The notes under the pieces were generated by a model that saw only the letters and a program-made list of their open reading frames with translations, was not told the origin of the DNA and did no database searches. Shown here piece by piece: positions 25,073-35,699 of a DNA stretch of 64,000 nucleotides (the first letter of the stretch is position 1; the number at the start of each line of letters is the position of its first letter). The stretch spans positions 2,059,241-2,123,240 of the forward strand of contig PSQN01000005.1 in the NCBI GenBank assembly GCA_002989075.1, written 5' to 3'. This DNA is from Arthonia radiata. Lineage: Eukaryota; Ascomycota; Arthoniomycetes; Arthoniales; Arthoniaceae. The translations under genes were made by a program, and so were the position numbers.

Positions 25073-27265
25073 TACTTCCTTAATCGACTAGTTATTTTAG
25101 CCGAATTGTAAGCTAATTTAAGTTCTAAACGTTAGTATTTTAGCTAAGTTGATTGGTTTTGTTAAACTGTCTGCTAATTGTTTCTTTATAAAAACGTATT
25201 TAAGCTCTATTTAGCCTACCTAAACATTTTCTCTAATATAGTAATACTATATATCAATATGCTTAAATTTAGCTCAAAAGGTAGGATTTTTTATAAGTTC
25301 TTTTGTCGAATTGCTGTCGGTAAGTAACAGTTTTACCGGCAAAACTAGGGTCTTCGGTCTAATTTAACCGGCTTACCCGGGTAAATTTGTACTTACTTAG
25401 TGCGTTAGAGCCCGCTAAGTTTTTTTATCCGCAGACTTTTTAAAAGTACCCGCTAAAACGGTAGTAATCGAATTTTCTTTAAAAATCTCAGACAGTTTAG
25501 TAGCAATTAATTAGATAAATAACTGTTCCTTTATAGCTTCTCTAAGAGCTATATATTTAGCCTTATAAGAGCTTAAGGCGACTATTTTTTATAGCTTTAA
25601 ATTTTAGCTAAGAGCTCTGTTTCTAAGTAAAAAGATATAGCCGGTAGTCGATCTCCTAGTACCAAGGTTTTCCCCTTAATCTACGTTACAATAGCTAATT
25701 ATACTGTCTATTAAGGGAGATTTATAGTAAAGACTAAGGTTAGAAGTTTTATCTAAGTAAGTTTAAAGGCTACTTAAAACTCTTTAGTACTTCTTACTAG
25801 AATTCAATATATATTGAGCTAGTAAGCTAGTTATAAAGATAATATTGGGTCTTATCTTTGCTATTAGGTACAAAATTAACCTAATTTATTGCTAATAATG
25901 AGAAATATTAGCACTACTAGCTTAGTTAGGATTCGATGTCAATTTTAAGCTGACGAGTTGCAGTATTTTTTTGGGCATTCGGCCGTTTTTCTTCGAATAT
26001 TTGGTTAAAATTTTAGCTAAATAAGTCGAATAGTCTAGACAAATTGTTTTTGCTGGGCGATCTTAGGTAAATTTAATTTTTAGAAACTTACTAACGTCTT
26101 TTAAGTTCTTAACCGTAAGAGTCTTATTTAGTTTTTAGTAAATTTTAGAGATTATTTTAGTAGAATCGGATATAGCTAATATATTGTTTATATAGGTAAT
26201 TAAAATTATCTACTTTCTAGTTCTTTAAATATAAACCGACTAATTAGATACTAGAGATTTAAAATCTATTTCCCTTAGTAATTCTCGAAGATAAGCTTTT
26301 TACTATTAGTTAGTCTGTTTTAAACCATAAAGGGCCTTCTTTATTTAATAAACTTTATTAGTTCTGTTAAATAGACTAGTTAGTTACTTAATATAGATAA
26401 TCTTATCTAATTTTGTATTAAAATAAGCTAATTTTACGTTCTATTGCTTTATTTCTTAGTCTTTCTTTACTACTAAGGCTAGTATAAGCCGGTAGGTAAT
26501 TTAATTTACTATATTTATAAAGACTTTTATAAAATTAAGGCTAAGTCTTTACTAGTAGTTCTTAACTATCTAGCGGGCTTTAAAAATTAGCTTACTCTTT
26601 AAGAGATACTTAATCTTTAATATTTAGCGCCCTTTTAGCGCTTTTTTACTCGATAGTAGCTTAGTTAATATTTAAATTTCTTAGTTAGCTAGCTCTTTAA
26701 GCTTTAACTATATTGTATTTAGTTAAGAAAGCTAATCCTTAAATACTCTTATTTCTTTTAAATTAGTAGGCTCTTTAGTAACTGCGACTAAGGCCTATTT
26801 AATATATTGTTCTAGATTATTATAGAACTCGTTAAACTAATTTTTATTAACGTTTTTGTATATAAAATCTATTTTCTAGGCGTAATTAATATCTACTCGG
26901 CTAAGGTCTTTAGTACTTTTATAGTCTAACTCGATAAGAAGGTTAGACTTGTTTACAGCTTTAGTTTAGTATAGTTCTTATTTAGATTCGTCTACTAATT
27001 GTTAAGATATAAAGGAGGTATACTATTTCTTATATAAAGAACTTTCTTCTTTATTAAGAGGTATCTTTCTATTATCTTAGAATTTAGCGGTTAAATTTAG
27101 CTTATTTTTAAACTTAACTTTTAGTTATTTTTTAAGCTCTTTAGAAATACTCTTAGTTAATTAATTAACTATAGATTTCTATAGGTTCTAAATAAATTTT
27201 TCTTTTTAAACGTAGACGTCTTTTTTTTAGTAAACTTTCTAGTTATTAGAGTCTAAAAGCTTATA

Positions 27266-27738
27266 TATTATAAATACTAAGCCTAAAACGGCTAAGCGAA
27301 CCCTTAAGCATTAATATCTACTACTCGCTAGAATGCTAACAGGCACTAGCACACCTTTAGCCAATAAAAACTCTTTAACCGATAGTAGCTAAAGCGGATA
27401 TATTGGGCTAAAAAACCGCGGTTATTTATAAGAACGCTAGCAGCTATAGTAGCTCTAAAAGGACCTCTTTTATACCTTAAACTATATAGCTAGACTAATA
27501 GTTAACCTTAGAATAGACTTTAGTCTGTTAACTTAATATCTAAATACAAGTTTCTTGACTATATTTAAGTAACATACTTTATCTTCTATCTACTTTAGTT
27601 AAGTCCCTCTTACCTTTTATAATCTATTTCGCCTCTCCTACCTTTTAGTCTCTAGTATACAAGACAACTACTACTAAGGTTAATAAGTATATAAGGTAAG
27701 TAAGCCTTAGTTCGGTCCTCTTAGCGACCAGCGTTACA
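27266..27738 (+). repeat. Nested solo LTR, family 2 variant
   Basis: This insertion lies inside the Copia element. Its right 260 bp (27478-27738) match the right part of the LTR at 10433-10882, through TATACCTTAAACTATATAGC to CAGCGTTACA, but the left part differs. The left border at TATTA (expected TGTTA) is inferred from the flanking pentamer TTATA at 27261-27265, repeated at 27739-27743. It must be younger than the Copia insertion. Confidence 0.65.
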
Positions 27739-28724
27739 TTATATTAGTTTAATTTATAGTCTATTAGAATATAAATAGTTGCTCTAGCGTTTAGTTTCTT
27801 TAGTTTAGGTTCTTTAAGGTAAGTAACTAAGCTCTAAATTTTAATAGTACTAATATCTAGTTCATTACTATATTTTACTTTGTATAAAGTAATAAACCCC
27901 GGTAATCCAATATAAGAGGTTCTATTATAAATATAAGTAGCTGCTTCTAATACTTTATTCCAATATATTTAAAGTAGTTCAGCGGTATAAAGTATTGCTT
28001 AAACTTTACTAGTAATTGTTCGGTTAAAGCGTTCGGCTCGTTTATTTTACTAAAGAGTATATAGTATAGACATTATTAAAATAGCTTCTTTTTGTTCTAA
28101 AAACTATTTTATCCGGTCTTTTCAATATTCTGTTGCGTTATTTAAGTATAATCTTTTAAAAGAATACTTAAACTATGTTTCTTCTTAAGTAATATAAGTA
28201 AATAGTGCGTTAAAAACCTAAGTTTTAAACTATAGTACCTTAGTAGTTGTATATCGGGTTTTATTGTCTATAAAGCTAGTAAATAATCGACCTTTAAAAG
28301 AGATTTGCGGTACAATTAGCTTACAAATATTTAAGTGGACTTTTTCTAAATAATTAGCTAATTTATCTAGAGTTTTTTAACTAACTTTAGTTGTTGTCTT
28401 TACTTTAAAGTAAATTTAGCAATTATCTCTTAATTTGTACAAATAATTTGTTTCTAGGGTAACTTTTTTAAGCTATTTTAAGGCGTTTTCGCTTATATAT
28501 CCTATTTGTTAATACTAAAGGTTAGTTTTTAAAGAAATAGTATAAAGAGATTGGACTATATTAATAATCTGAGCTTCTATTACTATTAAACCGTTAATAT
28601 ACCGCCTCTTAGTAGTTAGTTGTCCGGCTTAATTAACTTTTAGCTTCTTTTAGCTAAGAGTTACCTTATCTCCCTTCTTTTTAAGCTTATTAAAGCTTAG
28701 AAGATTAATTTCAAATTTCTTAAT

Positions 28725-28801
28725 AAATAAAATTTTATTTAAGACAATTATTTTATTCTTAACAAATAAAATTTTATTTAAAACAATTATTTTATTCTTA
28801 A
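28725..28801. repeat. Tandem duplication of about 38 bp
   Basis: The sequence AAATAAAATTTTATTTAAGA and its continuation to TTATTCTTAAC is followed directly by a near-identical second copy. It lies within the Copia interior and may be slippage during element evolution. Confidence 0.75.
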
Positions 28802-29988
28802 AAAATAGTTCTGCTTTGCCTATTTATAAGGCTTAGATTAACTTTTCCCCTCTTTAACAAATAATTCGGTTAGTTAGCCAAATATCTGTTAAAAGATTAA
28901 TATTCGAGCAAATATAGCTTATTAAGCCTATATCAAGAATTTAAGAATTAGTAAAGTAATTAACTCTATTTAGCAATACTATAAAGCATTATTTTTTTTT
29001 TTTTTAGGTTAGAACTATATATAGAAAATATTAAAAAATCGGTGTTTTTAGAGCTTTTATTAGAATTTAGCTAGAGATTTGAGTATTTTTTCTAATAAGT
29101 TGCCGGTTTATGCCCCTTTTTGTTATAAAAGGGGTATTTTTCTTAGTTTTTACTTAAATGTTTTAATTTTTCTTCGGTTCTTTACGTTAATTTATTGTCT
29201 ATTGCAGTAAAAACCTTTTCTACTGGGGTACTACCGTAGATTCGACGAGACTTGTCTATAAGTTAACTAAATAAGTTCTGTAGACTTATATTGCTAGTCG
29301 TTTGCCGATAGGTTTAGCTAATAATAGTTACTGTATACTTATATTTAGAGGTTAAATTGTAAAGGACGTAGGCAGCTACTACCTTGTTAGGTAGTACTAG
29401 TCCTTAAGTTACTAAATCGTCCGTTAATTGTCTAATTTTAGCAAGGTAAAGCTTAAGGTTTTTTACCTTACCTAGTATAGTACTAAAGAGCTTCTTATAA
29501 ATTAGAAACTCGGAACTAAAACCTTTCGATTTATATAACCTTTTTAGACTAATTTAAAGCTCTAGAGAGTTATAAATTCTCTTCATTTAAATAAGAGGAC
29601 CGTCCTTTAGAGTTAGTCGAATAAGAGCTGTTGCCCTTGTTAACTGTTTCTAACGGCTAGCTTCGGTAATATCTCTAGCTAAATAGCCAAAAAAAGGGAT
29701 TATAATATTACTGTAGCCCTTTTTAGTTAAAAGGGCCTCTATTTAAATCGACTAAATGTCCCAATTATTCGAGCTCTTGAGTTTAGAGATCTTGTAAGAG
29801 GAGTCTATAGCCGAATATATGGTCGGAGATTTCTAAAAAAGGAAATTCTGTTCAAATAGTTAAATTAAGCTTAAAATTTAGAGTCGATTGATAATAGAAT
29901 CGTTTAGAGGTGTCGATAGGTGCCGTAGTAGAAATATTTCTTAAAAAGAAAATTTAAAAGGAATTGGTACCAACTCGGACTTATATCC

Positions 29989-30495
29989 TGTTTAATTAGT
30001 ACAGGGAAGAAGAAGAATACTACTATAAAGAGTAGAAAGATAAAACTAGCTTAGAACTAGTACAATACTTAAGCTTAATACAGATATAATACTTAATAAT
30101 AAGGAGAAGCTATTATTATATTGTCTATCTTATTAGCTAAAATTCTCTAAAGAGATCTTAGCTTATATATTAAGTCTAGCGGCTTGTATAAGACCTACTA
30201 AATATCTATTCTTTTTAATAGAGGCTAGATAACCTATAACTTACTAAATAAGACAATAATTCTGTCTATCTAAAACTATTAGTCTCTAAGTCTATTTTAT
30301 ATTGTCTTAGACTATAAGCTAGCTGTCTAAAATAGATTATATAATACTTCTTTTTGTCTTAGGTCCGGGCTACTAGGCCCAATCCTTTAGGTAAAAGGCT
30401 TGTTCTATTCTAGGCCGAGACAGACGGTAGGACCTGTTCGATACTCCAGGCCCCTAGGGGTTCCGGCTAACCAGTTAGTTGGTTAATTTCCAACA
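29989..30495 (-). repeat. 5' LTR of the Copia element (family 1 copy E)
   Basis: It reads TGTTTAATTAGTACAGGG to TTAATTTCCAACA on the plus strand, with intact termini. In element orientation it starts TGTTGGAAATTAACC. It is less mutated than copies A and B and keeps GC stretches such as CCAGGCCCCTAGGGG. Directly inside it, in element orientation, is GGATATAAGTCCGAGTTGG, which should hold the primer-binding site, although I could not match it to a tRNA. Confidence 0.88.
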
Positions 30496-30780
30496 AAAAG
30501 TTAAGATTAAACTAGAACTTTAGTATCTATAAATTCTTAAAAATCTTATATAGCTCTTTAATTTAAGCTTAGTATTACTATTAATATCATTAAGATATTT
30601 TAAGTATAGGCTATAGAGGCACTATCCTGTCTACCGATTTTAGCTAGAATTCGTACGCTACTAGTCTAGATCTATACTTAAAACTCTTAGTAACATTAAC
30701 AGCAACACTAAGCTTAAACTAAAGGGTTATATAAGATAAAAACTATCGCAATAGAATGCGCTTAGCTTATTTAACGATAT

Positions 30781-31736
30781 ACTAGGCGCTTAAAGCTCTA
30801 AAGCGCCTAGAATGGGCGCAATCGAGAGTTATCTCTGGCTCATGTAGCCTTGGTGGGTTGAAAGGGTTATGACCAGTCGGTAGTTGTGGGCGCCCGTCCA
30901 TCCCGTGTCTTGGTATGGCCATCTGGACTGGGCGATCCTGCACACAACAACGTCGAAACCGGCGTTTGTACGTTTCTTTACGATTGTTCAAGACACTGGA
31001 TCTGGTAATTAAGTGCATGCGCAGGCGTGTATTCCTGATGCCCTACAACGTTACTTCTGCAGTCTGCGGTTACTGACAGCTTTCATCGGCGGACAAGAAA
31101 CATGAGCGTTGCTCTGAGCAATTCGTGTCTTGCAAGAGTCGACCCATGCTGTTGAGAAAACTGGCTGACTAGCGTACGTGTCCTCTGGCCCTTAATCTTA
31201 GACTTAAACGTGTTGTCATCACTCCATTGGGAAGAGCGGGTATTACGGGCGAAGAGCAAGACAACAGCGTACCACGGCTCGTGTTACACCGTCCGTGGTG
31301 TCGCTCGCCAATTCAGATCGGATGCACGCTTTCTACGACTCCCTTGTCAAACGCTCAGGTCATTGCAACTGCAGCAGCTGCTACATTCACCGTGGTTCTC
31401 GGCATTGCGTCGTGCGTCCCTGATCCTGCAAAGACGTCCTCTACCTAAGTCATCTCGCTGGGGGCCCATTGTTCCATGCACCGGCATACGGATCCGCTTA
31501 CAATGTGCATTGCATCGTCAAAAGTGAATAAGCCCGACCCGAGGACACTTGGCACCCGGTTGCTCCGCCCAAGTCGTGGTGGCTTATAAGATGCCCTTAT
31601 GGGCCATGTTTCCTGCCTCAATACCCCTGAACAGCTACACTTGTATTACACGCTCAGATTAACCTCAAAGGTCGTGCCTTTATATGTATCCCGGCTAAGC
31701 ACGATATCTCTATACTGCACAAGACCGCTCTCAGCG
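30781..31736. other. Transition to GC-balanced DNA, no supported gene
   Basis: Composition changes abruptly at about 30775-30830. A minus-strand frame of 78 codons (30782-31018) starts with ATG but resembles no family and ends exactly at the border of the AT block. Nothing else is supported. Confidence 0.45.
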
Positions 31737-33116
31737 ATGCCCGAGTCTAAAAATGAACGACCTTGCGAGTCAAACCCTTATATTGGCACTATCAAGCTCT
31801 TGCCATTTCCCTTCAAAAAAAAGGAAAGGTGGGAGCGCATGGAGGAAGCTGCCTTGAGAGTGCGGGGGTTGATGGAGAGGAACGGCTTGATGGTTGGGCG
31901 TCTCCGGGAAGTGTTTATTGACTCAGATCATTGGGTCTGTCAAAATCAGCATTCGTGCGCCAAGGTTTCTTCTGACGAATCGAAAGGGTATGAATGAGGG
32001 CAAAGGTAAGGATGTCGGCTTGTACTTGAGAAATGAGGCCACGGGAGGCGCGTTCGTGAAATGGACAACTTGTGAGTGGGCACACATTTTGAGAGATGGA
32101 TGAATGCTAACGTTGAGTAGTGGTACGTGTTACCCCTCAGCTATCCGAACGCAAAGGATGACTTGCTAATCTTGTAGATTGGTGAGTCGAATCGTCCCCC
32201 CGACCTACCGCGCGAATTGGCTCACTGAGGCGCCACAAGATACCGCGTTACATGAGTGAGTACAAACAGAGTATACTGTAAAGAAATTCGACTTATCGTT
32301 CTTATCGCAACAAGGCTTGCTCATAACACAGTATCCGAACATAATCAGCAATTCTGGCTTATTCACCATAAATACTGCAATGATTGGCTTGACGAAGCAG
32401 CGACAAAGGAATGGCCGGCCAAGGACATCCCGGAAGATCAAGATAAGGCGCGCAAGAAGGGCGTGGAGTGGAAACGCGTTCGCGCGAGCCGTCCCGAGCT
32501 TGGCAGAGACCACGACTGGACTGTCTCGGAACGTACGACGCCAAAATTCAAAGGTACGCGTCAAAACCAATCGTCTGGTCCATGGAGCAATGTGTGCTAA
32601 CAGGGCGTGTCTAAAGAGTGGAAGGAATACTACTTTGGTCAGGACGCAGGGAACTATGAACTCGCTCGTAGCGGTAGTGAGTACTACCGGATCCCCAGAG
32701 CGAACTTTGCTTGGCCGGATCACCTGAAAGGAACGAAGGTGTACGGTGTGTGGCAACGCCGTCATGGTCAGGTACCCCAAGAAGAGTCATCGTCGAAAAT
32801 TGATAACGAAGCCTCTGAAGACGCTGACGACGCCGACGATGACAATGGTGGCGAAGGCGCCAGTAGTACGACCAATCAGGGAGTCAGCGAGATGCACAGG
32901 GTGACTGCCGGCATGCAACATCTGAACCCTCTACATCATACACAGCGCCCACAAAACCTTCCCACGACGGCCAGTGCTACCCAAGGATCGTCCGGTCGAA
33001 AGACAGCCCTGGAGATAGCTCGCGAACGATGGGCACTAAATTCTCCCGCGAGAAATGCTGCGGCGTACTCTAACACAGGGACAAAGACCTCGAAACCCCC
33101 GGACAAGAAACCCTAG
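31737..33116 (+). pseudogene. WLM-type (Wss1/SprT-like) metallopeptidase gene, probably broken
   Basis: From the ATG at 31737 the frame reads IGTIKLLPFPFKKKERWERM and continues LRVRGLMERNGLMVGRLREVF. This resembles the start of fungal WLM domains (an 'IK.LP' strand, then a helix before a G..V..L.E turn). Later pieces are VGLYLRNEATGGAFVKWTT in another frame, ELAH at 32214-32225 where WLM proteins have HELAH, and EHNQQFWLIHHKYC at 32337-32378, matching the third metal ligand HxxxFW. The first ligand codon is CGC (Arg) and a TGA follows ELAH. An alternative reading with micro-exons gives RHKIPRYM before EHNQQFW across a 76-bp intron (32256-32331). The last intron (32554-32603) has good GTACGC and GCTAACAG signals but joins out of frame by one G. 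The last exon has an acidic tract near residue 75. Family assignment is inference from motifs; the frame problems are seen directly. Confidence 0.42.
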
Positions 33117-34762
33117 GTCATCCCCACGTAATCAAGGCATCGAGTAGCGTCCAAAGAAGGCTCATTGCCTTGCATCATGGACCTGCGCAATCTGCGTCAT
33201 CCGCATGGGCGAGGTACCCCATTACCTTGGCCATGGAAATAGACTAGTGAGTTTCCATTCGAGCTTCACAGTCCAGCGGCCGTAGAACATTGCAAGCCGC
33301 TCCCGTGTTCAGCGTCGCATCTTCCTAACGCCACGTCCGCAAAGTTTGTATCTGTTCGAGTGAAGAAGCTCCAGCGACTGAGAAACGTGACTGCGGTATG
33401 TGACCTTGCGCCTGCCACTTCTCAACTACGTCTGCGATTCTTTTAGATAATAGCATGTTGACTCCTAAGGCGTTGAGGTCTACGATACTGGAAAGAATGC
33501 TAGGCTACTCAATGGGCCTCTGCAAGCTGACACGTCTGTCAACTCCATGCTTGCGCGCAACCTGACCATTAGTTTCCAAAGCAGCGTGAAAGAGGCAGCC
33601 AGATATTTTAAGCGGCCACGAAGCGCATGACTAAGGCAAATAGTCTGCTGAAACGATGATACACTGGAAGGGAAGCGATAGTGATCAGCATCATGCCGCT
33701 GAGTCCACAGTCTGCATGGCCGTGGCTCAAGCTCGCGCGAGCTGTTTGAACGCATTATGAAGGTCGGCAATGATTGAAGATGTGATCCCCTGAGACATGA
33801 TGAGGGCGGTCCCACCCGTCTTTGCTTGCTGCTTGCTTGTGAAAGAGTCGAGTTGCCTCACGCACGTCTTTTATACCTGAAGAAGACGGGCGAAATCCGC
33901 AGGCCGCTTTTACTTGCTGCATTAGACCAATCTACTCGCGGACGGAGCATTTTCCAGGATGTCCTGGTCTTGACTTGTCTACAGCGCTTATGTCAATGCC
34001 GAAGAGAACAGCTGGAGCGCCACTGGAGTGATTCTGCTAGAAAGACATCTGGGTTCTATACTGGCGGGGTAGGCGTGCAAAGAGTGTTTGCTGCTGGCAT
34101 ACTTAACAGACTTAGCATGAACAGGGGATCGAAGACCAACAACGAGTGAATGGACGACAGGTGTCAGTTTCATGAGTGAAGATGTTTTGGGCGTGCTATG
34201 GCTGAGCATGTAGGACTGTATCGCCATTGCTTGTTTGACAACGAAGTTTTTTTTGATCTCGCGACTCCCTGAGAAGAGCTTCGGCACCTCGTTGTGTCTA
34301 GCTTGTGCGTATGTGCAGTGCAGGGCGGATGAGATGCCTGGCCTGGCCTGGTACTGGGAAAGCGGTGGGAACATCAGCAGCTCTGGTAGGCTTTTCGGCA
34401 TACGTTTCGAGCTGTCCGCTACGCTTCCATGATCTGAGCGTATGTCAATGAACTCAGAGAGCTTCTGCGCTGCTAGCAACAAAGTAGCGTAAAGGAAGAA
34501 ACGCCGAGAAGACGTAGTACATGGGCGAACCAACAGAGAAATGCGCTAGTCCGCAACAGGGCTAGTGACAAGCCGCCAGCGTTGATACACTGGACATGCA
34601 GCAAGTCGAACGCTCTTCCTCCTTGTCCTACATCGCACCTGCAACTCTCCGGTCATTGCACAATGGCTACATTTGCAGGCTTTTCGCGCTCAAGATGGAC
34701 TCAACAACATCCTCGCAGTCCATCCCTAGCCAACCTACACCACCTACCAAAAACCCTAGATC
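33117..34762. other. Gene-free stretch
   Basis: No supported gene. The longest frame is on the minus strand at 33988-34533, but it begins with TTG and shows no domain. The segment just before 34763 may hold the leader, or an unrecognised first exon, of the following membrane protein gene. Confidence 0.45.
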
Positions 34763-35699
34763 ATGGCTAGCTCTTCAATCTCTCTATCCATCACTACTCC
34801 CCACAATGTCATTGAAACTCAATATCCAGCTTTCGCGTACAGTGATGCCATTGTGGCCGCCCTCAGACCCCATCGAAACCCCCTCCTTGTCTCGCGACCG
34901 CAAAGTTCGGACGATGAAATCACGTCCATCCAGCTCATCAAACGCGGCTGTCCACGAGCATCTGACATAGACTGCGGCAATGGTTTCTGCTGCAACGACG
35001 GCGATCGATGCATCTCAGATGGAGCTTCAGGCTCCGTGTGCGTCCCCAACTACTCCGTGCTCTTGGACGGCCAGACGAGACCCTTCCGGCCCGTCACGAC
35101 AGCGTTCGCTGCAGCTTCTGGTCCGGATAGCGCTGCTCCTAGCACCAACGGCGTGTTCACATCTTGTAAGCTTGCTCGATCTCGAAGCTGTCTGCAGGCT
35201 TAAGACTGACGAACACATTGCAGCCGGCACAGAGACAGCTCCGACAAACTCCCTCAGCTCGGCCTCTGGCTATCACACAACCTACACCACCGTCACCGTG
35301 ACTGCCTCGCCCACAGGTGCAGCTGCCAGCTCCACTCATCACGGTCTGTCCGGCGGCGCCATCGCCGGCATTGTCATTGGCGTCCTCTTCGGCCTCTTGA
35401 TCCTCCCATGCCTGCTACTCTGCTGCTGCTTACAGCACCGACGAAACAAGAAGAAGCAAAAACAAGAAGGTGCAAGAGGCATGGGTGGCTTTGGGAGGAA
35501 CGATGGCGCCCAGGATGACCATATTGGCACAAGGTCGACAGCTTCTGGCGGTCCGTCGCGGGGAATGTCGCCAGAGCTCATGTGGCCTGAGCCACGGAGG
35601 CGAGCGAGTGCAGAGCGTCGAGATACGGATGAAGCTGACGTAGGCGAATGGACGTCATCGCCTGAGCGGATGGCGAAAGCAGCAGACGTGCGAGATTAG
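34763..35699 (+). CDS. Single-pass membrane protein with Cys-rich ectodomain, two exons
   Basis: This is a hypothetical protein of 292 aa. Exon 1 is 34763-35165 and exon 2 is 35224-35699. The 58-bp intron starts GTAAGC, contains GACTGAC upstream of the TTGCAG acceptor, and splits a Ser codon in phase. Six Cys residues cluster at 63-93 in a C-x7-C-x4-CC-x5-C-x9-C pattern (GFCCNDGDRCISDG), seen in fungal cell-surface proteins. A Thr/Ser-rich stalk (about 150-172) leads to one strong membrane segment at 177-203 (AIAGIVIGVLFGLLILPCLL), directly followed by a stop-transfer HRRNKKKQKQ and a charged cytosolic tail of about 85 residues. The topology suggests a wall or surface sensor (inference). No signal peptide is evident after the first ATG, so an upstream exon may be missing or the membrane segment acts as signal anchor. 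Confidence 0.75.

Larger units (their letters stand above)
24565..30495 (-). mobile_element. Full-length RIP-inactivated Copia (Ty1/copia) retrotransposon
   Basis: This 5,931-bp element lies on the minus strand. It is bounded by LTRs at 24565-25072 (3' LTR) and 29989-30495 (5' LTR) and flanked on both sides by the 5-bp duplication AAAAG (24560-24564 and 30496-30500). Reading leftward: an unresolved gag part, integrase remnant at 27902-27959 (EAATYIYNRTSYIGLP, like Copia EAATYIYNRTP), reverse transcriptase at 26177-26215 (YINNILAISDS where YVDDILAISDS is expected) and RNase H at 25522-25581 (VALSSYKAKYIALREAIKEQ). The order integrase, RT, RNase H is diagnostic of Copia rather than Gypsy. A purine-rich AAGGAAG lies next to the 3' LTR. 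Stops, Trp-to-TAG and Asp-to-Asn changes mean it cannot be autonomous. A solo LTR of another family is nested at 27266-27738. Confidence 0.9.
9346..30780. other. AT-rich, RIP-mutated retrotransposon block
   Basis: This 21.4 kb segment is overwhelmingly A and T, with sharp borders to GC-balanced DNA on both sides. It consists of LTR retroelements and solo LTRs. Remaining protein traces carry G-to-A changes on the coding strand, for example RT catalytic YVDD now read as YINN, zinc-knuckle Cys codons turned to Tyr, and Trp codons turned to TAG. This matches repeat-induced point mutation. No host gene is seen inside it. Confidence 0.9.

Noticed and set aside
33988-34533. Minus-strand frame of 181 codons
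   Set aside because: TTG start and no recognisable feature; not flanked by convincing splice sites.
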